Assembly: GCF_003355475.1 (NCBI RefSeq)
Contig: NZ_CP031356.1
Location: forward strand, 930,001 to 994,000
Direction of reading: 5' to 3'
Origin: Brachybacterium saurashtrense
Lineage (GTDB): Bacteria > Actinomycetota > Actinomycetes > Actinomycetales > Dermabacteraceae
Length of the DNA: 64,000 bases
Of this stretch, positions 42,429 through 52,168 are shown piece after piece. The notes beneath the pieces were generated by a model. The model was not told where the DNA came from, did not search any database, and saw only the letters and a program-made list of their open reading frames with translations. Position 1 is the stretch's first letter, and the number at the start of each line of letters is the position of its first letter. Both the position numbers and the translations under genes were made by a program.

Positions 42429-44429
42429 GTGGCCCAGATCGCCATCACCCTCGACGGATCACCCCAGCAGATCGAGGAGGGGACCACGGGCACCGCCCTC
42501 TTCGAGGGCACCGTCTCGATCATCGCGCTGCGCCTCGACGGCGAGCTGCGCGACCTCGACACCGCCCCCGCCGCCGGCCAGGACGTCGAGGGCGTGGACA
42601 TCTCGAGCCCCGACGGGCTCGCGATCCTGCGCCACAGCACCGCCCACGTGCTCGCCCAGGCGGTGCAGAAGATCAACCCCGAGGCGAAGCTCGGCATCGG
42701 CCCGCCCGTCACCGACGGCTTCTACTACGACTTCGACGTCGTCGAGCCCTTCACCCCCGAGTCCCTCAAGGCGCTCGAGAAGGAGATGACCCGGATCGTC
42801 AAGTCCGGGCAGCGGTTCGTGCGCCGCGAGATCACCGACGACGCCGCCCGCGCGGAGGAGGCCGCCGAGCCCTACAAGCTCGAGCTCATCGGCCTGAAGT
42901 CCACCGCCGACGACGCCGCCGAGGGCGCCAGCGTCGAAGTGGGCGAGGGCGGCCTGACCATGTACGACAACGTGGACAAGAAGGGCAGCACGGTCTGGAC
43001 CGATCTGTGCCGCGGCCCCCACCTGCCCAGCACGAAGCTCATCGGCAACGGCTTCGCCCTCACCCGCTCCGCCGCCGCCTACTGGCGCGGCAGCGAGAAG
43101 AACCCGATGCTGCAGCGCGTGTACGGCACCGCCTGGCCCACCAAGGAGGAGCTGCGCGCCTACCAGGAGCGCGTGGCCGAGGCCGAGCGGCGCGACCACC
43201 GCCGCCTGGGCAGCGAGCTGGACCTGTTCTCCTTCCCGGACGAGATCGGCTCCGGGCTGCCCGTGTTCCACCCCAAGGGCGCCATGATCAAGATGGAGAT
43301 GGAGGACTACTCGCGCCGCCGCCACGTGGCGGCCGGCTACTCCTTCGTCTCCACTCCGCACATCACGAAGAAGAACCTCTTCGAGACCTCCAAGCACCTC
43401 GAGTGGTACGCGGACGGCATGTACCCCGCCATGCACATGGACGAGGAGGTGGACGCGGACGGCCACGTCACCAAGCAGGGCCAGGACTACTACCTCAAGC
43501 CCATGAACTGCCCGATGCACAACCTCGTCTACAGCTCCCGGGGCCGCTCCTACCGCGAGCTGCCGCTGCGGCTGTTCGAGTTCGGCAGCGTGTACCGCTA
43601 CGAGAAGTCCGGCGTGGTGCACGGGCTCACCCGTGCCCGCGGCTTCACCCAGGACGACGCCCACATCTACACCACCCGCGAGCAGATGAAGGAGGAGCTC
43701 GGCTCGCTGCTGGGCTTCGTGCTGGACCTGCTGCGCGACTACGGGCTGGACGACTTCTACCTGGAGCTCTCCACCCGCGACCCCGAGAAGTCGGTGGGCG
43801 ACGACGCCACCTGGGAGGAGGCCACCGCCACCCTCGAGGAGGTCGCCACCGCCTCCGGCCTTGAGCTGGTGCCGGATCCGGGCGGCGCCGCCTTCTACGG
43901 GCCGAAGATCTCCGTCCAGGCGAAGGACGCGATCGGCCGCACCTGGCAGCTGTCCACCATCCAGCTGGACTTCTTCGAGCCCGAGCTGTTCGAGCTGGAG
44001 TACACCGCTCCCGACGGCTCCCGGCAGCGTCCGGTGATGATCCACCGCGCCCTGTTCGGCTCTATCGAGCGCTTCTTCGGCGTGCTGCTGGAGCACTACG
44101 CCGGTGCGTTCCCGGTGTGGCTGGCCCCGGTGCAGGTGGTGGGCGTCCCGGTCGCCGCCGAGTACGTGCCCTACCTCGAGGAGGTCGCCCAGAAGCTGCG
44201 CGCGCACGGCGTGCGGGTGGAGGTCGACTCCTCGGACGACCGCATGCAGAAGAAGATCCGCACGCACACCAAGGAGAAGGTGCCCTACCTCCTCATCGCC
44301 GGCGGCGAGGACCAGGAGAAGGGGGCGGTCTCCTTCCGGATGCGCGACGGCAGCCAGGACAACGGCATCGACGTGGACACCGCGGTGGAGCGGATCGTCA
44401 CCGCGATCCGCGACAAGGTGCAGGTGTGA
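42429..44429 (+). CDS. thrS: threonine--tRNA ligase
   Basis: Charges tRNA-Thr; cytoplasmic class II synthetase. 666 residues in order: TGS domain (1-65), editing domain with [10 protein letters not shown] and the metal/editing region YYDFD, catalytic core with motif 1 near [11 protein letters not shown], Zn-binding Cys in MNCPMH, motif 2 [32 protein letters not shown] and motif 3 [11 protein letters not shown], then the anticodon-binding domain ([12 protein letters not shown]...). GTG 42429 has AAGGAG upstream. It begins just after the island's right repeat. Its stop overlaps the HIT gene start (GTGA). Confidence 0.97.
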   Translation: MAQIAITLDGSPQQIEEGTTGTALFEGTVSIIALRLDGELRDLDTAPAAGQDVEGVDISSPDGLAILRHSTAHVLAQAVQKINPEAKLGIGPPVTDGFYYDFDVVEPFTPESLKALEKEMTRIVKSGQRFVRREITDDAARAEEAAEPYKLELIGLKSTADDAAEGASVEVGEGGLTMYDNVDKKGSTVWTDLCRGPHLPSTKLIGNGFALTRSAAAYWRGSEKNPMLQRVYGTAWPTKEELRAYQERVAEAERRDHRRLGSELDLFSFPDEIGSGLPVFHPKGAMIKMEMEDYSRRRHVAAGYSFVSTPHITKKNLFETSKHLEWYADGMYPAMHMDEEVDADGHVTKQGQDYYLKPMNCPMHNLVYSSRGRSYRELPLRLFEFGSVYRYEKSGVVHGLTRARGFTQDDAHIYTTREQMKEELGSLLGFVLDLLRDYGLDDFYLELSTRDPEKSVGDDATWEEATATLEEVATASGLELVPDPGGAAFYGPKISVQAKDAIGRTWQLSTIQLDFFEPELFELEYTAPDGSRQRPVMIHRALFGSIERFFGVLLEHYAGAFPVWLAPVQVVGVPVAAEYVPYLEEVAQKLRAHGVRVEVDSSDDRMQKKIRTHTKEKVPYLLIAGGEDQEKGAVSFRMRDGSQDNGIDVDTAVERIVTAIRDKVQV

Positions 44430-44983
44430 CCTCCCCCGAGGAGCCCGTCGTCGAGGGCGCCCGTGACTTCGCGGGCGTCCCCGACGACACCCAGCGCCTG
44501 TGGACCCCGCACCGGATGGCGTACATCGGTGGGCAGGACAAGCCCGCGGACCCGCATGACGAGGGGCAGTGCCCCTTCTGCGCGGGGCCGCGGCGCAGCG
44601 ACGAGGACGCCCTGATCGTCCACCGCGGCGAGCGGGCCTACGTGATCCTGAACCTGTACCCGTACAACGCGGGGCACCTGCTGGTGTGCCCGTACCGGCA
44701 CGTCTCGGACTACACGGACCTCGACCGCGACGAGGTGCTCGAGGTGGGCGAGCTGACGCGCACCGCGATGCGCGTGATCCGCGAGGTGTCCCGCCCGGCC
44801 GGGTTCAACCTGGGCATGAACCAGGGCGAAGTGGCGGGGGCGGGGATCGCCGCCCACCTGCACCAGCACGTGGTCCCGCGCTGGCAGGGGGATGCGAACT
44901 TCCTGCCGATCGTGGGGCGCACCAAGGCCGTGCCGATCCTGCTGGCGGACACGCGCCGCCTGTACGCCGACGCCTGGCCCTGA
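44426..44983 (+). CDS. HIT domain protein (AP4A phosphorylase/hydrolase-like)
   Basis: 185-residue histidine-triad nucleotide-binding protein. It has CPFC near residue 50 (a Cys pair common in actinobacterial members), [43 protein letters not shown] with the H-x-H-x-H triad (HLHQHVV), and a C-terminal [14 protein letters not shown]. It probably acts on dinucleoside polyphosphates. GTG 44426 overlaps the thrS stop, so the two are co-translated, a common thrS-HIT pairing in actinobacteria. The longer frame upstream lies inside thrS. Confidence 0.9.
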   Translation: MTSPEEPVVEGARDFAGVPDDTQRLWTPHRMAYIGGQDKPADPHDEGQCPFCAGPRRSDEDALIVHRGERAYVILNLYPYNAGHLLVCPYRHVSDYTDLDRDEVLEVGELTRTAMRVIREVSRPAGFNLGMNQGEVAGAGIAAHLHQHVVPRWQGDANFLPIVGRTKAVPILLADTRRLYADAWP

Positions 44984-45075
44984 GCTAGCATGGCCGGGCC
45001 CCGCCGGGCCGCTCCGCGAGAAGCGCGCGGCCCCCGGCACGGGCCGCATCGACCGGGGGAGAGGCAGGGGACGCC

Positions 45076-46368
45076 GTGACGAGCACGACCGGCACCAGCG
45101 CGCCGCCGCGGCCTGCGGCGGAGTCGCCGCGCGAGGGCGGCTACGGATACGACGTGGAACGGGTGGACCCGCACGCACCGGGACGGATCGGCCCGGGCGC
45201 CGCGGGTCCCCGTCGGCGTCGACGCCCCTGGGTGCGCTGGGTCGCGTTCGGGCTCTCCTTCCTGCTGCTGGCCGCCTCCGCGGTGCTGCTGTACCTGTTC
45301 GTGATCCTGCCGCTCGGCGCGGGGACCTCGCTGGTGGCGTTCACCGCGGCGCTGGTGCCGGTCGCGATCGTGCTCGGGGCCGTGTGGTGGCTGGACCGCT
45401 ACACGCCCCAGCCGCGCGCCTCGCTGCTCTACGCCTTCGCCTGGGGAGCGATCGGCTCCGTGCTGCTCACGCTGTTCTTCGGGGGATTCTTCACCGCCTG
45501 GATCTCGCCGGAGGAGAGCAGCCCGACCCTCGACACCTTCCTCGGCGCCGTGGTGCAGGCGCCGGTGATCGAGGAGGCCATGAAGTCCGCCGGGCTGCTC
45601 GGCCTGCTGATCTGGGGGAGGCGATACATCGCCGGACCGCTGGACGGCGTGGTCTACGCGGCGCTGATCGCGGGCGGCTTCGCCTTCACCGAGAACATCC
45701 TCTACTTCGGCGACTCCTTCCACCAGGCGCAAGCCGCCGGCGAGGTCGCCGTGTTCTGGCAGACGTTCTTCCTGCGCGGGCTCCTCTCGCCCTTCGCGCA
45801 CGTCTCCTTCACCGCGCTGTGCGGGCTGGGCCTCGGCATCGCGGCAGAACGCCGCTCGCTGATGCTGTACGCGGGCCTGGGGATAGGCGGGCTGTCGCTG
45901 GGGATGGTGCTCCACGCGATCTGGAACGGCTCCTCCTTCCTGCTCCCCGTCGACCCCGAGGCGCCGCTGGCCGGCTTCTTCCGCTACTACGTCAGCATCC
46001 AGGTGCCGATCTTCGTGCTGCTGGTGGGGATCGTGGTGGTGCTGCGCCTGCGGGAGAAGCGGATCCTGCGCCGTCAGCTCTCCGAGTACGGTCGCGCCGG
46101 CTGGTTCGCGCCGCACGAGGTGGAGATGCTGGTGTCGATGCGCCGTCGGCGGCGCGCCGAACGGTGGGCGTCCCGCCACGGCGCCGTCGCGCGGATGGCC
46201 ATGCGCCACCTGATCACGGCGGCGGTCGCGCTGGGGATGGAACGCCACAGCGTGCTGTTCGCGGCGCCGACCGCGAGGACCCGCGCCCGCGAGCGCGAGC
46301 TGCTGGAGACGATCACGGCGCAGCGGCGACTGCTCGGTGCGCTCACGGCGCCCGTCGTGCGCGGCTGA
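45076..46368 (+). CDS. PrsW family intramembrane metalloprotease
   Basis: 430-residue membrane protein with about eight helices. The PrsW-type motifs are present: APVIEEAMKSAGLL (E-E-x-x-K), GGFAFTENILYF and HAIWNG. B. subtilis PrsW cleaves an anti-sigma factor; the substrate here is unknown. The N-terminal ~50 residues are cytosolic, Pro/Arg-rich, and the C-terminal ~100 residues are a basic helical tail (MRRRRRAERWASRHG). GTG 45076 is preceded by GGGGGAGAGG at some distance. A -10-like TAGCAT lies at 44986-44991, right after the HIT stop. Confidence 0.85.
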   Translation: MTSTTGTSAPPRPAAESPREGGYGYDVERVDPHAPGRIGPGAAGPRRRRRPWVRWVAFGLSFLLLAASAVLLYLFVILPLGAGTSLVAFTAALVPVAIVLGAVWWLDRYTPQPRASLLYAFAWGAIGSVLLTLFFGGFFTAWISPEESSPTLDTFLGAVVQAPVIEEAMKSAGLLGLLIWGRRYIAGPLDGVVYAALIAGGFAFTENILYFGDSFHQAQAAGEVAVFWQTFFLRGLLSPFAHVSFTALCGLGLGIAAERRSLMLYAGLGIGGLSLGMVLHAIWNGSSFLLPVDPEAPLAGFFRYYVSIQVPIFVLLVGIVVVLRLREKRILRRQLSEYGRAGWFAPHEVEMLVSMRRRRRAERWASRHGAVARMAMRHLITAAVALGMERHSVLFAAPTARTRARERELLETITAQRRLLGALTAPVVRG

Positions 46369-46447
46369 GGCGGTGCGCACCGGTCCCGTACCGCTCCCGC
46401 GCCTCCGCCCTCCCCGGTCCTCGTCGGGGGTGCGCGGCGCCTGCCCC

Positions 46448-46453
46448 TAGAAT
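46448..46453 (+). promoter_or_regulatory. -10 element TAGAAT for yebC
   Basis: TAGAAT is 55 bp before the yebC ATG; the -35 is not recognisable. It suggests a transcript covering yebC and the ruv genes. Confidence 0.45.
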
Positions 46454-46507
46454 GGGGCGGCAGTTCGCCGCCGGCCGCCGGCCGGCGGAAGAGTCGGGAG
46501 GAGAGAG

Positions 46508-47266
46508 ATGTCCGGGCATTCCAAGTGGGCGACCACGAAGCACAAGAAGGCCGTGATCGACGCCAAGCGGGGCAAGCTGTTCGCCAAGCTGGTGAAGAAC
46601 ATCGAGGTCGCCGCGCGCATGGGTGGTCCCGACCCGGCAGGGAACCCGACTCTCTACGACGCCATCCAGAAGGCGAAGAAGACCTCCGTCCCCAATGACA
46701 ACATCGACCGTGCGGTCAAGCGCGGCGGCGGCCTCGACGGCGGCGGCGTGGACTACGAGACCCTCATGTACGAGGGCTACGCGCCCGGCGGCGTCGCCGT
46801 GCTGGTGGAGTGCCTCACCGACAACAAGAACCGCGCGGTCTCCGAGGTGCGCCTCGCCTTCAACCGCGGCGGCGGCAACATGGCGGACTCCGGCTCGGTC
46901 TCCTACCTCTTCGAGCGCCGGGGCGTGGTGACCGTCCCCCGGGGCGAGCTCAGCGAGGACGACCTCCTCGAGGTGGTGCTCGACGCGGGCGCCGAGGAGA
47001 TCACCGACGAGGGCGAGACCTTCGAGATCCTCTCCGCGGCCACGGACGTGGTCGCCGTGCGCACCGCGCTGCAGGAGGCGGGCATCGACTACGACAGCGC
47101 GGAGGCGCAGTTCGTGCCCACGATGCGCACCCCCGTCGACCTCGAGGGCGCGCGCAAGGCGCTGAACCTCATCGAGGCGCTCGAGGACAGCGACGACGTG
47201 CAGAACGTGTACTCCAACCTCGACATCCCCGCGGACGTCGCGGCCCAGCTGGAGAGCTCCGAGTGA
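46508..47266 (+). CDS. yebC: YebC/PmpR family regulator
   Basis: 252 residues, the full family length: [37 protein letters not shown] at the N-terminus, [36 protein letters not shown] and the C-terminal [16 protein letters not shown]. YebC proteins were described as transcription regulators and more recently as translation factors aiding ribosomes at proline-rich stretches. GGAGGAGAG precedes ATG 46508. It sits upstream of ruvC as in many bacteria. Confidence 0.95.
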   Translation: MSGHSKWATTKHKKAVIDAKRGKLFAKLVKNIEVAARMGGPDPAGNPTLYDAIQKAKKTSVPNDNIDRAVKRGGGLDGGGVDYETLMYEGYAPGGVAVLVECLTDNKNRAVSEVRLAFNRGGGNMADSGSVSYLFERRGVVTVPRGELSEDDLLEVVLDAGAEEITDEGETFEILSAATDVVAVRTALQEAGIDYDSAEAQFVPTMRTPVDLEGARKALNLIEALEDSDDVQNVYSNLDIPADVAAQLESSE

Positions 47267-47351
47267 CCGGAGCGGGCGATGCGCGCGCCTCCTCGGCCGC
47301 GCGCACCGCCCGCCCCGCGGAGGCCCCCGCACGACGACGGCGAGGAGGACG

Positions 47352-47939
47352 ATGATGCGCGTGCTCGGCGTGGATCCCGGGCTCACCCGCTGCGGGATCG
47401 GCGTGGTCGACGCCCTCGGCGGCCGGCGGGCCCGGCTCGTGCATGCCGGCGTGCTGCGCTCGGACTCCGACGCCCCCCTGGACCAGCGCCTGCTCACCAT
47501 CGCCCGGGGCCTGCGGGAGGTGCTCGAGGAGCACGGCCCCGACAGCGTGGCGGTGGAGCGGGTGTTCAGCCAGAACAACATCTCCACCGTCATGGGGACC
47601 GCGCAGGTCTCGGGCATCACGCTGCTCGAGGCCGCCGAGCGCGGGATCCCCGTGGCGATGCACACCCCCTCCGAGGTGAAGGCCGCGGTGACCGGCAGCG
47701 GCCGGGCGGACAAGAAGCAGGTCCAGACCATGCTGGTGAAGCTGCTGGGCCTGGACGCCGCCCCGCAGCCCGCGGACGCCTCGGACGCCGTCGCGATCGC
47801 GCTCACCCAGCTGTGGCGAGGGCCGGGCCCGGTGGCGCGGGACCGCACCGGCGGCGCCCGCACCAGCGCCCAGGCCGTGTGGGCGCGTGCCGAGCGCGAG
47901 GCCCGACGCGCCCGGGAGCGCTCCACCTCCCGCCAATGA
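47352..47939 (+). CDS. ruvC: crossover junction endodeoxyribonuclease RuvC
   Basis: Holliday-junction resolvase, 195 residues. MRVLGVDPGLTRCGIGVVD holds the first catalytic Asp, VAVERVFSQNN the Glu, and DASDAVAIALTQ the final acidic pair. The C-terminal 25 residues are Arg-rich. ATG 47352 or 47355 both fit GAGGAGG; the second gives the usual MRVLG start. Its stop lies directly before a LexA-like box that precedes ruvA. Confidence 0.95.
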   Translation: MMRVLGVDPGLTRCGIGVVDALGGRRARLVHAGVLRSDSDAPLDQRLLTIARGLREVLEEHGPDSVAVERVFSQNNISTVMGTAQVSGITLLEAAERGIPVAMHTPSEVKAAVTGSGRADKKQVQTMLVKLLGLDAAPQPADASDAVAIALTQLWRGPGPVARDRTGGARTSAQAVWARAEREARRARERSTSRQ

Positions 47940-47955
47940 TCGAACACGTGTTCTA
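47940..47955 (+). promoter_or_regulatory. LexA-type SOS box before ruvA
   Basis: TCGAACACGTGTTCTA contains the perfect palindrome GAACACGTGTTC, close to the actinobacterial LexA consensus CGAAC-N4-GTTCG (one change at the edge). It begins at the base after the ruvC stop and ends 10 bp before the ruvA GTG, so it would repress ruvAB until DNA damage. Confidence 0.72.
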
Positions 47956-47965
47956 GGGTGAGGGC

Positions 47966-48577
47966 GTGATCGCTTCCCTGACCGGCCGCGTGGCCCGCAT
48001 CGACCTCGACTCCCTCGTGCTCGAGGTGGGCGGGATCGGCTACCTCGTCCGCACCACCCCGGAGGCGCTGAGCGCCACCCGTCACGGCGCCGAGCTGACC
48101 CTCCACACCGAGCTGGTGGTGCGCGAGGACTCCATGACCCTCTACGGCTTCCCGCACCCCGAGGAGGCGGAGACCTTCCGGATCGTGCAGTCCGTCTCCG
48201 GGATCGGGCCGCGCACGGCGCTGGCCGTGCTGGCCGTGCTGGCCCCCGAGGAGCTGCACCGCGCCGTCGCCGCGCAGGATGCGACGGCGATCACCCGCAC
48301 ACCCGGGATCGGCCCGAAGGTGGCCAGCCGCATGCTGCTCGAGCTCGGCGGCCGGCTTCCGGCGCCCAGCATCCCCGGCGGCGAGGAGGTCGCGCAGCCC
48401 GCGCCCGCCGCACCGGGCGGCGCGGATGCCGATGTGGTCGACGCGCTGACGGGTCTCGGCTGGCCGGAGAAGGCGGCGCAGAAGGCCGTGCAGGCGGTGC
48501 GCGAGGCGGAGGGCGAGGGCCTGGACGCCGCCGAGCTGCTGCGCCGCGCGCTGCGCGGCCTGGGAGGGAACCGATGA
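47966..48577 (+). CDS. ruvA: Holliday junction branch migration protein RuvA
   Basis: 203 residues: N-terminal OB domain ([31 protein letters not shown]), double helix-hairpin-helix ([15 protein letters not shown] and [16 protein letters not shown]), Pro/Ala linker, and a C-terminal RuvB-binding helix domain ([22 protein letters not shown]). GTG 47966 is preceded by GGGTGAGGG. Its stop overlaps the ruvB ATG (ATGA). Confidence 0.96.
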   Translation: MIASLTGRVARIDLDSLVLEVGGIGYLVRTTPEALSATRHGAELTLHTELVVREDSMTLYGFPHPEEAETFRIVQSVSGIGPRTALAVLAVLAPEELHRAVAAQDATAITRTPGIGPKVASRMLLELGGRLPAPSIPGGEEVAQPAPAAPGGADADVVDALTGLGWPEKAAQKAVQAVREAEGEGLDAAELLRRALRGLGGNR

Positions 48578-49620
48578 CGGACCCCGGCGACCCGTCCGTG
48601 ACCAGTCCCGAGGCCGTCCCGCCGGAGCGCACCGCCGAGGCGGCGCTGCGCCCGCGCCGGCTCGACGAGTTCGTGGGCCAGCAGGTGGTGCGCGAGCAGC
48701 TCTCGCTGGTGCTCGACGCCGCGAGCGGCCGGGGACGCTCGCCGGAGCACATGCTGCTGTCCGGTCCGCCCGGGCTGGGCAAGACCACGCTCGCGATGAT
48801 CATCGCCGCCGAGCTCTCGGCCGCCCTGCGGATCACCTCGGGCCCCGCCATCCAGCACGCGGGCGACCTCGCCGCGATCCTCTCCTCCCTCGACGAGGGC
48901 GAGGTGCTGTTCATCGACGAGATCCACCGGCTCGCCCGGCCCGCCGAGGAGATGCTCTACATCGCGATGGAGGACTTCCGGGTCGACGTCGTGGTGGGCA
49001 AGGGGGTGGGGGCCACCTCCATCCCGCTGGAGCTGCCGCCGTTCACCGTGGTCGGCGCGACCACCCGTGCCGGTCTGCTGCCCGCGCCGCTGCGGGACCG
49101 CTTCGGCTTCATCGGCCACCTCGACTTCTACGGCACCGAGGAGCTGCACGAGGTGGTCCGTCGGTCCGCCGAGCGGCTGGAGGTCGAGCTCGAGGAGCAT
49201 GCGGCGCGCGAGATCGCCTCGCGCTCGCGCGGCACGCCGCGCATCGCGAACCGTCTGCTGCGACGGGTGCGGGACTGGGCCCAGGTGCGCGGCAGCGGGC
49301 GGCTGGACCTCGAGGCGGCGCGGGAGGCGCTGCAGGTCTACGAGGTCGACGCGCGGGGCCTGGACCGGCTGGACCGCGCCGTGCTCTCCGCCCTCTGCGG
49401 GCGCTTCGCGGGCGGGCCCGTGGGGCTCTCCACCCTCGCGGTCGCGGTGGGGGAGGAGACGGAGACGGTGGAGACGATGGTCGAGCCCTACCTCGTGCGG
49501 GAGGGCTTCCTGCTGCGCACCCCGCGCGGCCGTGCGGCGGCGCCGGCGGCCTGGGAGCATCTGGGCCTCGAGCCGCCGGAGGGGTCGGTGGGCGCCGCAC
49601 CCATGCTGGGGAGGTTCTGA
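48574..49620 (+). CDS. ruvB: Holliday junction branch migration ATPase RuvB
   Basis: 348-residue AAA+ motor: [21 protein letters not shown], Walker [12 protein letters not shown], Walker [10 protein letters not shown], sensor GATTRAGLL, arginine finger region LRDRFGF, and the winged-helix C-terminus ([38 protein letters not shown]). ATG overlap with ruvA supports co-translation. Confidence 0.97.
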   Translation: MTDPGDPSVTSPEAVPPERTAEAALRPRRLDEFVGQQVVREQLSLVLDAASGRGRSPEHMLLSGPPGLGKTTLAMIIAAELSAALRITSGPAIQHAGDLAAILSSLDEGEVLFIDEIHRLARPAEEMLYIAMEDFRVDVVVGKGVGATSIPLELPPFTVVGATTRAGLLPAPLRDRFGFIGHLDFYGTEELHEVVRRSAERLEVELEEHAAREIASRSRGTPRIANRLLRRVRDWAQVRGSGRLDLEAAREALQVYEVDARGLDRLDRAVLSALCGRFAGGPVGLSTLAVAVGEETETVETMVEPYLVREGFLLRTPRGRAAAPAAWEHLGLEPPEGSVGAAPMLGRF

Positions 49621-49672
49621 GGCGGCCGCGCACCTCACGTCCCGGCTGGGAGGTGAGGCCGGACGCGGCGGG

Positions 49673-49678
49673 TACAGT
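49673..49678 (+). promoter_or_regulatory. -10 element TACAGT before yajC
   Basis: TACAGT lies 76 bp upstream of the yajC GTG, after the ruvB stop; the -35 is not clear. It may start the yajC-secDF-apt transcript. Confidence 0.4.
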
Positions 49679-49754
49679 GGGGCGGTCAGTCGTCCGCGGC
49701 GGCCTGCGCACCGTGCCTCCGCACGGTCCCGGACCGTCCGCCGAAAGGAAATCC

Positions 49755-50165
49755 GTGGAACTCCTCCTCCTGCTCGTGCTCGCCGTCATGTTCGTGCCGA
49801 TGCTGCTGCTCTCCTCGCGCCAGAGGAAGGCGCAGAAGCAGCAGCAGGAGCTGGTGAGGCAGCTCGGCGTCGGCGACGAGGTGCGCACCCACTCCGGCTT
49901 CTTCGGCCTGATCGTCGAAGCCTACGACGACGTGGTGGTGCTCGAGTCCGAGGACGGCAGCCAGTCCAAGTGGGCCCGCCAGGCGATCGCGATGCAGGTC
50001 GAGGCCGAGGAGTCGGCGGACTCCGCGGACGCCGACGGCGCGGAGGCCCCGGAGGGCGGGGACGACGCCGACGAGGCACCTCGTGCGGACGCCTCCGGTG
50101 ACCCGGTGCCCGGGGTGACCGTGGATGAGGACGCCTCCGACGAGCAGCGCCGCGACCGCTCCTGA
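49755..50165 (+). CDS. yajC: preprotein translocase subunit YajC
   Basis: 136 residues: one N-terminal membrane helix (ELLLLLVLAVMFVPMLLL), then RKAQKQQQELVRQLGVGDEVRTHSGFFGLIVEAYDDVVVLES, the YajC core, and a ~60-residue acidic tail. It is part of the SecDF-YajC accessory complex of the Sec translocon. GTG 49755 has AAAGGAAA upstream. It is followed by secD. Confidence 0.93.
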   Translation: MELLLLLVLAVMFVPMLLLSSRQRKAQKQQQELVRQLGVGDEVRTHSGFFGLIVEAYDDVVVLESEDGSQSKWARQAIAMQVEAEESADSADADGAEAPEGGDDADEAPRADASGDPVPGVTVDEDASDEQRRDRS

Positions 50166-50248
50166 CCCGGGGAGCCGTCGCCGTGTGAGACGGCGCCCCG
50201 CGGCTCCGCCTCGGCCCACCGTCCGCCACCCTTGAGGAATCTCCCACC

Positions 50249-52168
50249 ATGCCCGCACGTCGCATCGCCCTGACGGCACTTGCGGTGCTGATCCTGCTGC
50301 TCGGCGGCGGGATCGGCGCCGGGGTGTGGCAGGGCGGCTGGCAGCCAGCCCCGAAGCTCGCCCTCGATCTCGAGGGCGGCACCCAGATCATCCTCCAGGC
50401 CCAGTCGCGGGACGGCTCCGAGATCGACGACGCCGCGATGGAGCAGGCCCGCCAGATCATGAGCCAGCGCGTGAACGCGATGGGCGTGGCGGAGACCGAG
50501 ATCACCGTGCAGGGCGGGACCAACATCGTCATCGACGTCCCCGGTCAGCTCGACCAGGAGACCTCCGAGGCGATCCGGCAGACCGCCGCGATGGCGTTCC
50601 GGCCCGTGCTGGGCGTGGTCGCGCCCGAGGGCACGGGCGAGATGCCTTCGGACGGCGGCGGCGACGGGGAGACGGAGGAGACCTCCGAGGCGCCGGCGGA
50701 TCCCTCCCAGCTCCAGTTCGACTCCCTGGTGAGCGGCGACTCCGCCCTCGCCCCCACGGGGACCACGGGGGATCTCGCTCACCCGGCCTGGTCCCTGGAC
50801 TGGCTCACCCCGGAGCTGCAGACGGAGCTGATGGCGGTGGACTGCGCCGACCCGGGCGCGCAGCAGGAGCGTGCCGCGGCCGCCGCGCCGGACGAGCCGG
50901 TGGTCGTCTGCGACCCCGACGGCGCCGCGAAGTACCTGCTGGGCCCCGAGGTGGTGGCGGGGTCGGCGATCTCGGGCTCCAGCGTCTCGGCGGATGTCAC
51001 GCCCACCGGTCAGGCGACCGGGTACTACGTGGTGAACATGAGCTTCTCCGACGAGGGCGCCCAGGCGTTCTCGACCATGACCAGCGCCCTGTACAGCGGC
51101 GAGGGCGCCACCGGTGCGTTCGCCATCGTGCTGGACGGCCTGGTCATCTCCGCCCCGGAGGTGCAGGAGCCGTCCCCGGGCGGCGAGGCGCAGATCTCCG
51201 GGAACTTCTCCCAGGAGGACGCCTCCCAGCTCTCGGACCAGCTGCGGTTCGGCGCGCTGCCGCTCGAGTTCGAGGTCGCCTCCGAGCAGCAGATCTCCGC
51301 GACCCTCGGCGCCGACCAGCTCGAGATGGGCCTCCTGGCCGGGCTCATCGGGCTCGCCCTGGTGGTGCTGTACGCGTTCTTCCAGTACCGCCTGCTCGCC
51401 TTCGTGACCACCACCAGCCTCGCGATGATGGGGCTGCTCACCTACGGCACGCTCACCGTGCTCTCCAACATCCCGGAGATCGGCTACCGGCTCTCGCTCG
51501 CGGGCGTGGTGGGCCTGATCGTGGCGATCGCCTTCACCGCCGACTCCTTCATCGTGTACTTCGAACGGGTGCGGGACGAGGTGCGCGAGGGCCGCGGCAT
51601 CGTCGCGGCGGTCGACCACGGCTGGGACCGCGCCAAGCGCACGATCCTCGCCTCCGATGCCGTGAACCTCCTGGCCGCCGTGGTGCTGTACCTCCTCTCC
51701 ACCGGAGGCGTGCGCGGCTTCGCCTTCGTGCTGGGTCTCACCACCGTGCTCGACCTCCTGGTGGTGTTCCTGTTCACCCACCCGGTGCTGCAGGCCCTCG
51801 TGCGCACCCGCTTCTTCGGCAAGGGGCATCCGCTCAGCGGCCTCGACCCCGCCGCGCTCGGCCGCGACGTGCCCGCCTACGCGGGGCGGGGGCGCGTGCG
51901 CTCCGCCGCTCAGCGCGGCCGCGGGGATGTCGAGGACGTCGAGGAGACCGAACGGGAGCCGATCGCGGTGCGGCGTGCACGGATGCGCCGAGAGGCGGCC
52001 GAGCGCGAGGCGGCCCACCGGGAGGACGCCGGGGACGAGGCGGCGGAGCGCGAGGCCCCCGCCCGCGGCTCCGGCGCGCCGGGGACGGCCGGGCACCGGA
52101 CGTCCCGATCCGAGGCCCACGCCACCGACGACGCCGACGACGACGGCACCGAGGAGACGAGCCGATGA
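50249..52168 (+). CDS. secD: protein translocase subunit SecD
   Basis: 639 residues. TM1 (LTALAVLILLLGGGIGAGVW), LALDLEGGTQIILQA at the family's D1 motif, periplasmic P1 domain with an acidic insert, then five C-terminal helices including LVVLYAFFQYRLLAFVTTTSLAMMGLL and IAFTADSFIVYFERVRDEVREGR. The C-terminal ~115 residues are a charged cytosolic tail (many Arg/Glu/Asp), common in actinobacterial SecD. It uses the proton gradient to pull exported proteins. ATGA overlap with secF. Confidence 0.95.
   Translation: MPARRIALTALAVLILLLGGGIGAGVWQGGWQPAPKLALDLEGGTQIILQAQSRDGSEIDDAAMEQARQIMSQRVNAMGVAETEITVQGGTNIVIDVPGQLDQETSEAIRQTAAMAFRPVLGVVAPEGTGEMPSDGGGDGETEETSEAPADPSQLQFDSLVSGDSALAPTGTTGDLAHPAWSLDWLTPELQTELMAVDCADPGAQQERAAAAAPDEPVVVCDPDGAAKYLLGPEVVAGSAISGSSVSADVTPTGQATGYYVVNMSFSDEGAQAFSTMTSALYSGEGATGAFAIVLDGLVISAPEVQEPSPGGEAQISGNFSQEDASQLSDQLRFGALPLEFEVASEQQISATLGADQLEMGLLAGLIGLALVVLYAFFQYRLLAFVTTTSLAMMGLLTYGTLTVLSNIPEIGYRLSLAGVVGLIVAIAFTADSFIVYFERVRDEVREGRGIVAAVDHGWDRAKRTILASDAVNLLAAVVLYLLSTGGVRGFAFVLGLTTVLDLLVVFLFTHPVLQALVRTRFFGKGHPLSGLDPAALGRDVPAYAGRGRVRSAAQRGRGDVEDVEETEREPIAVRRARMRREAAEREAAHREDAGDEAAEREAPARGSGAPGTAGHRTSRSEAHATDDADDDGTEETSR

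Noticed and set aside
42321-42429. T-box or other riboswitch before thrS
   Set aside because: The leader after the -10 is too short and shows no T-box sequence or specifier stem.
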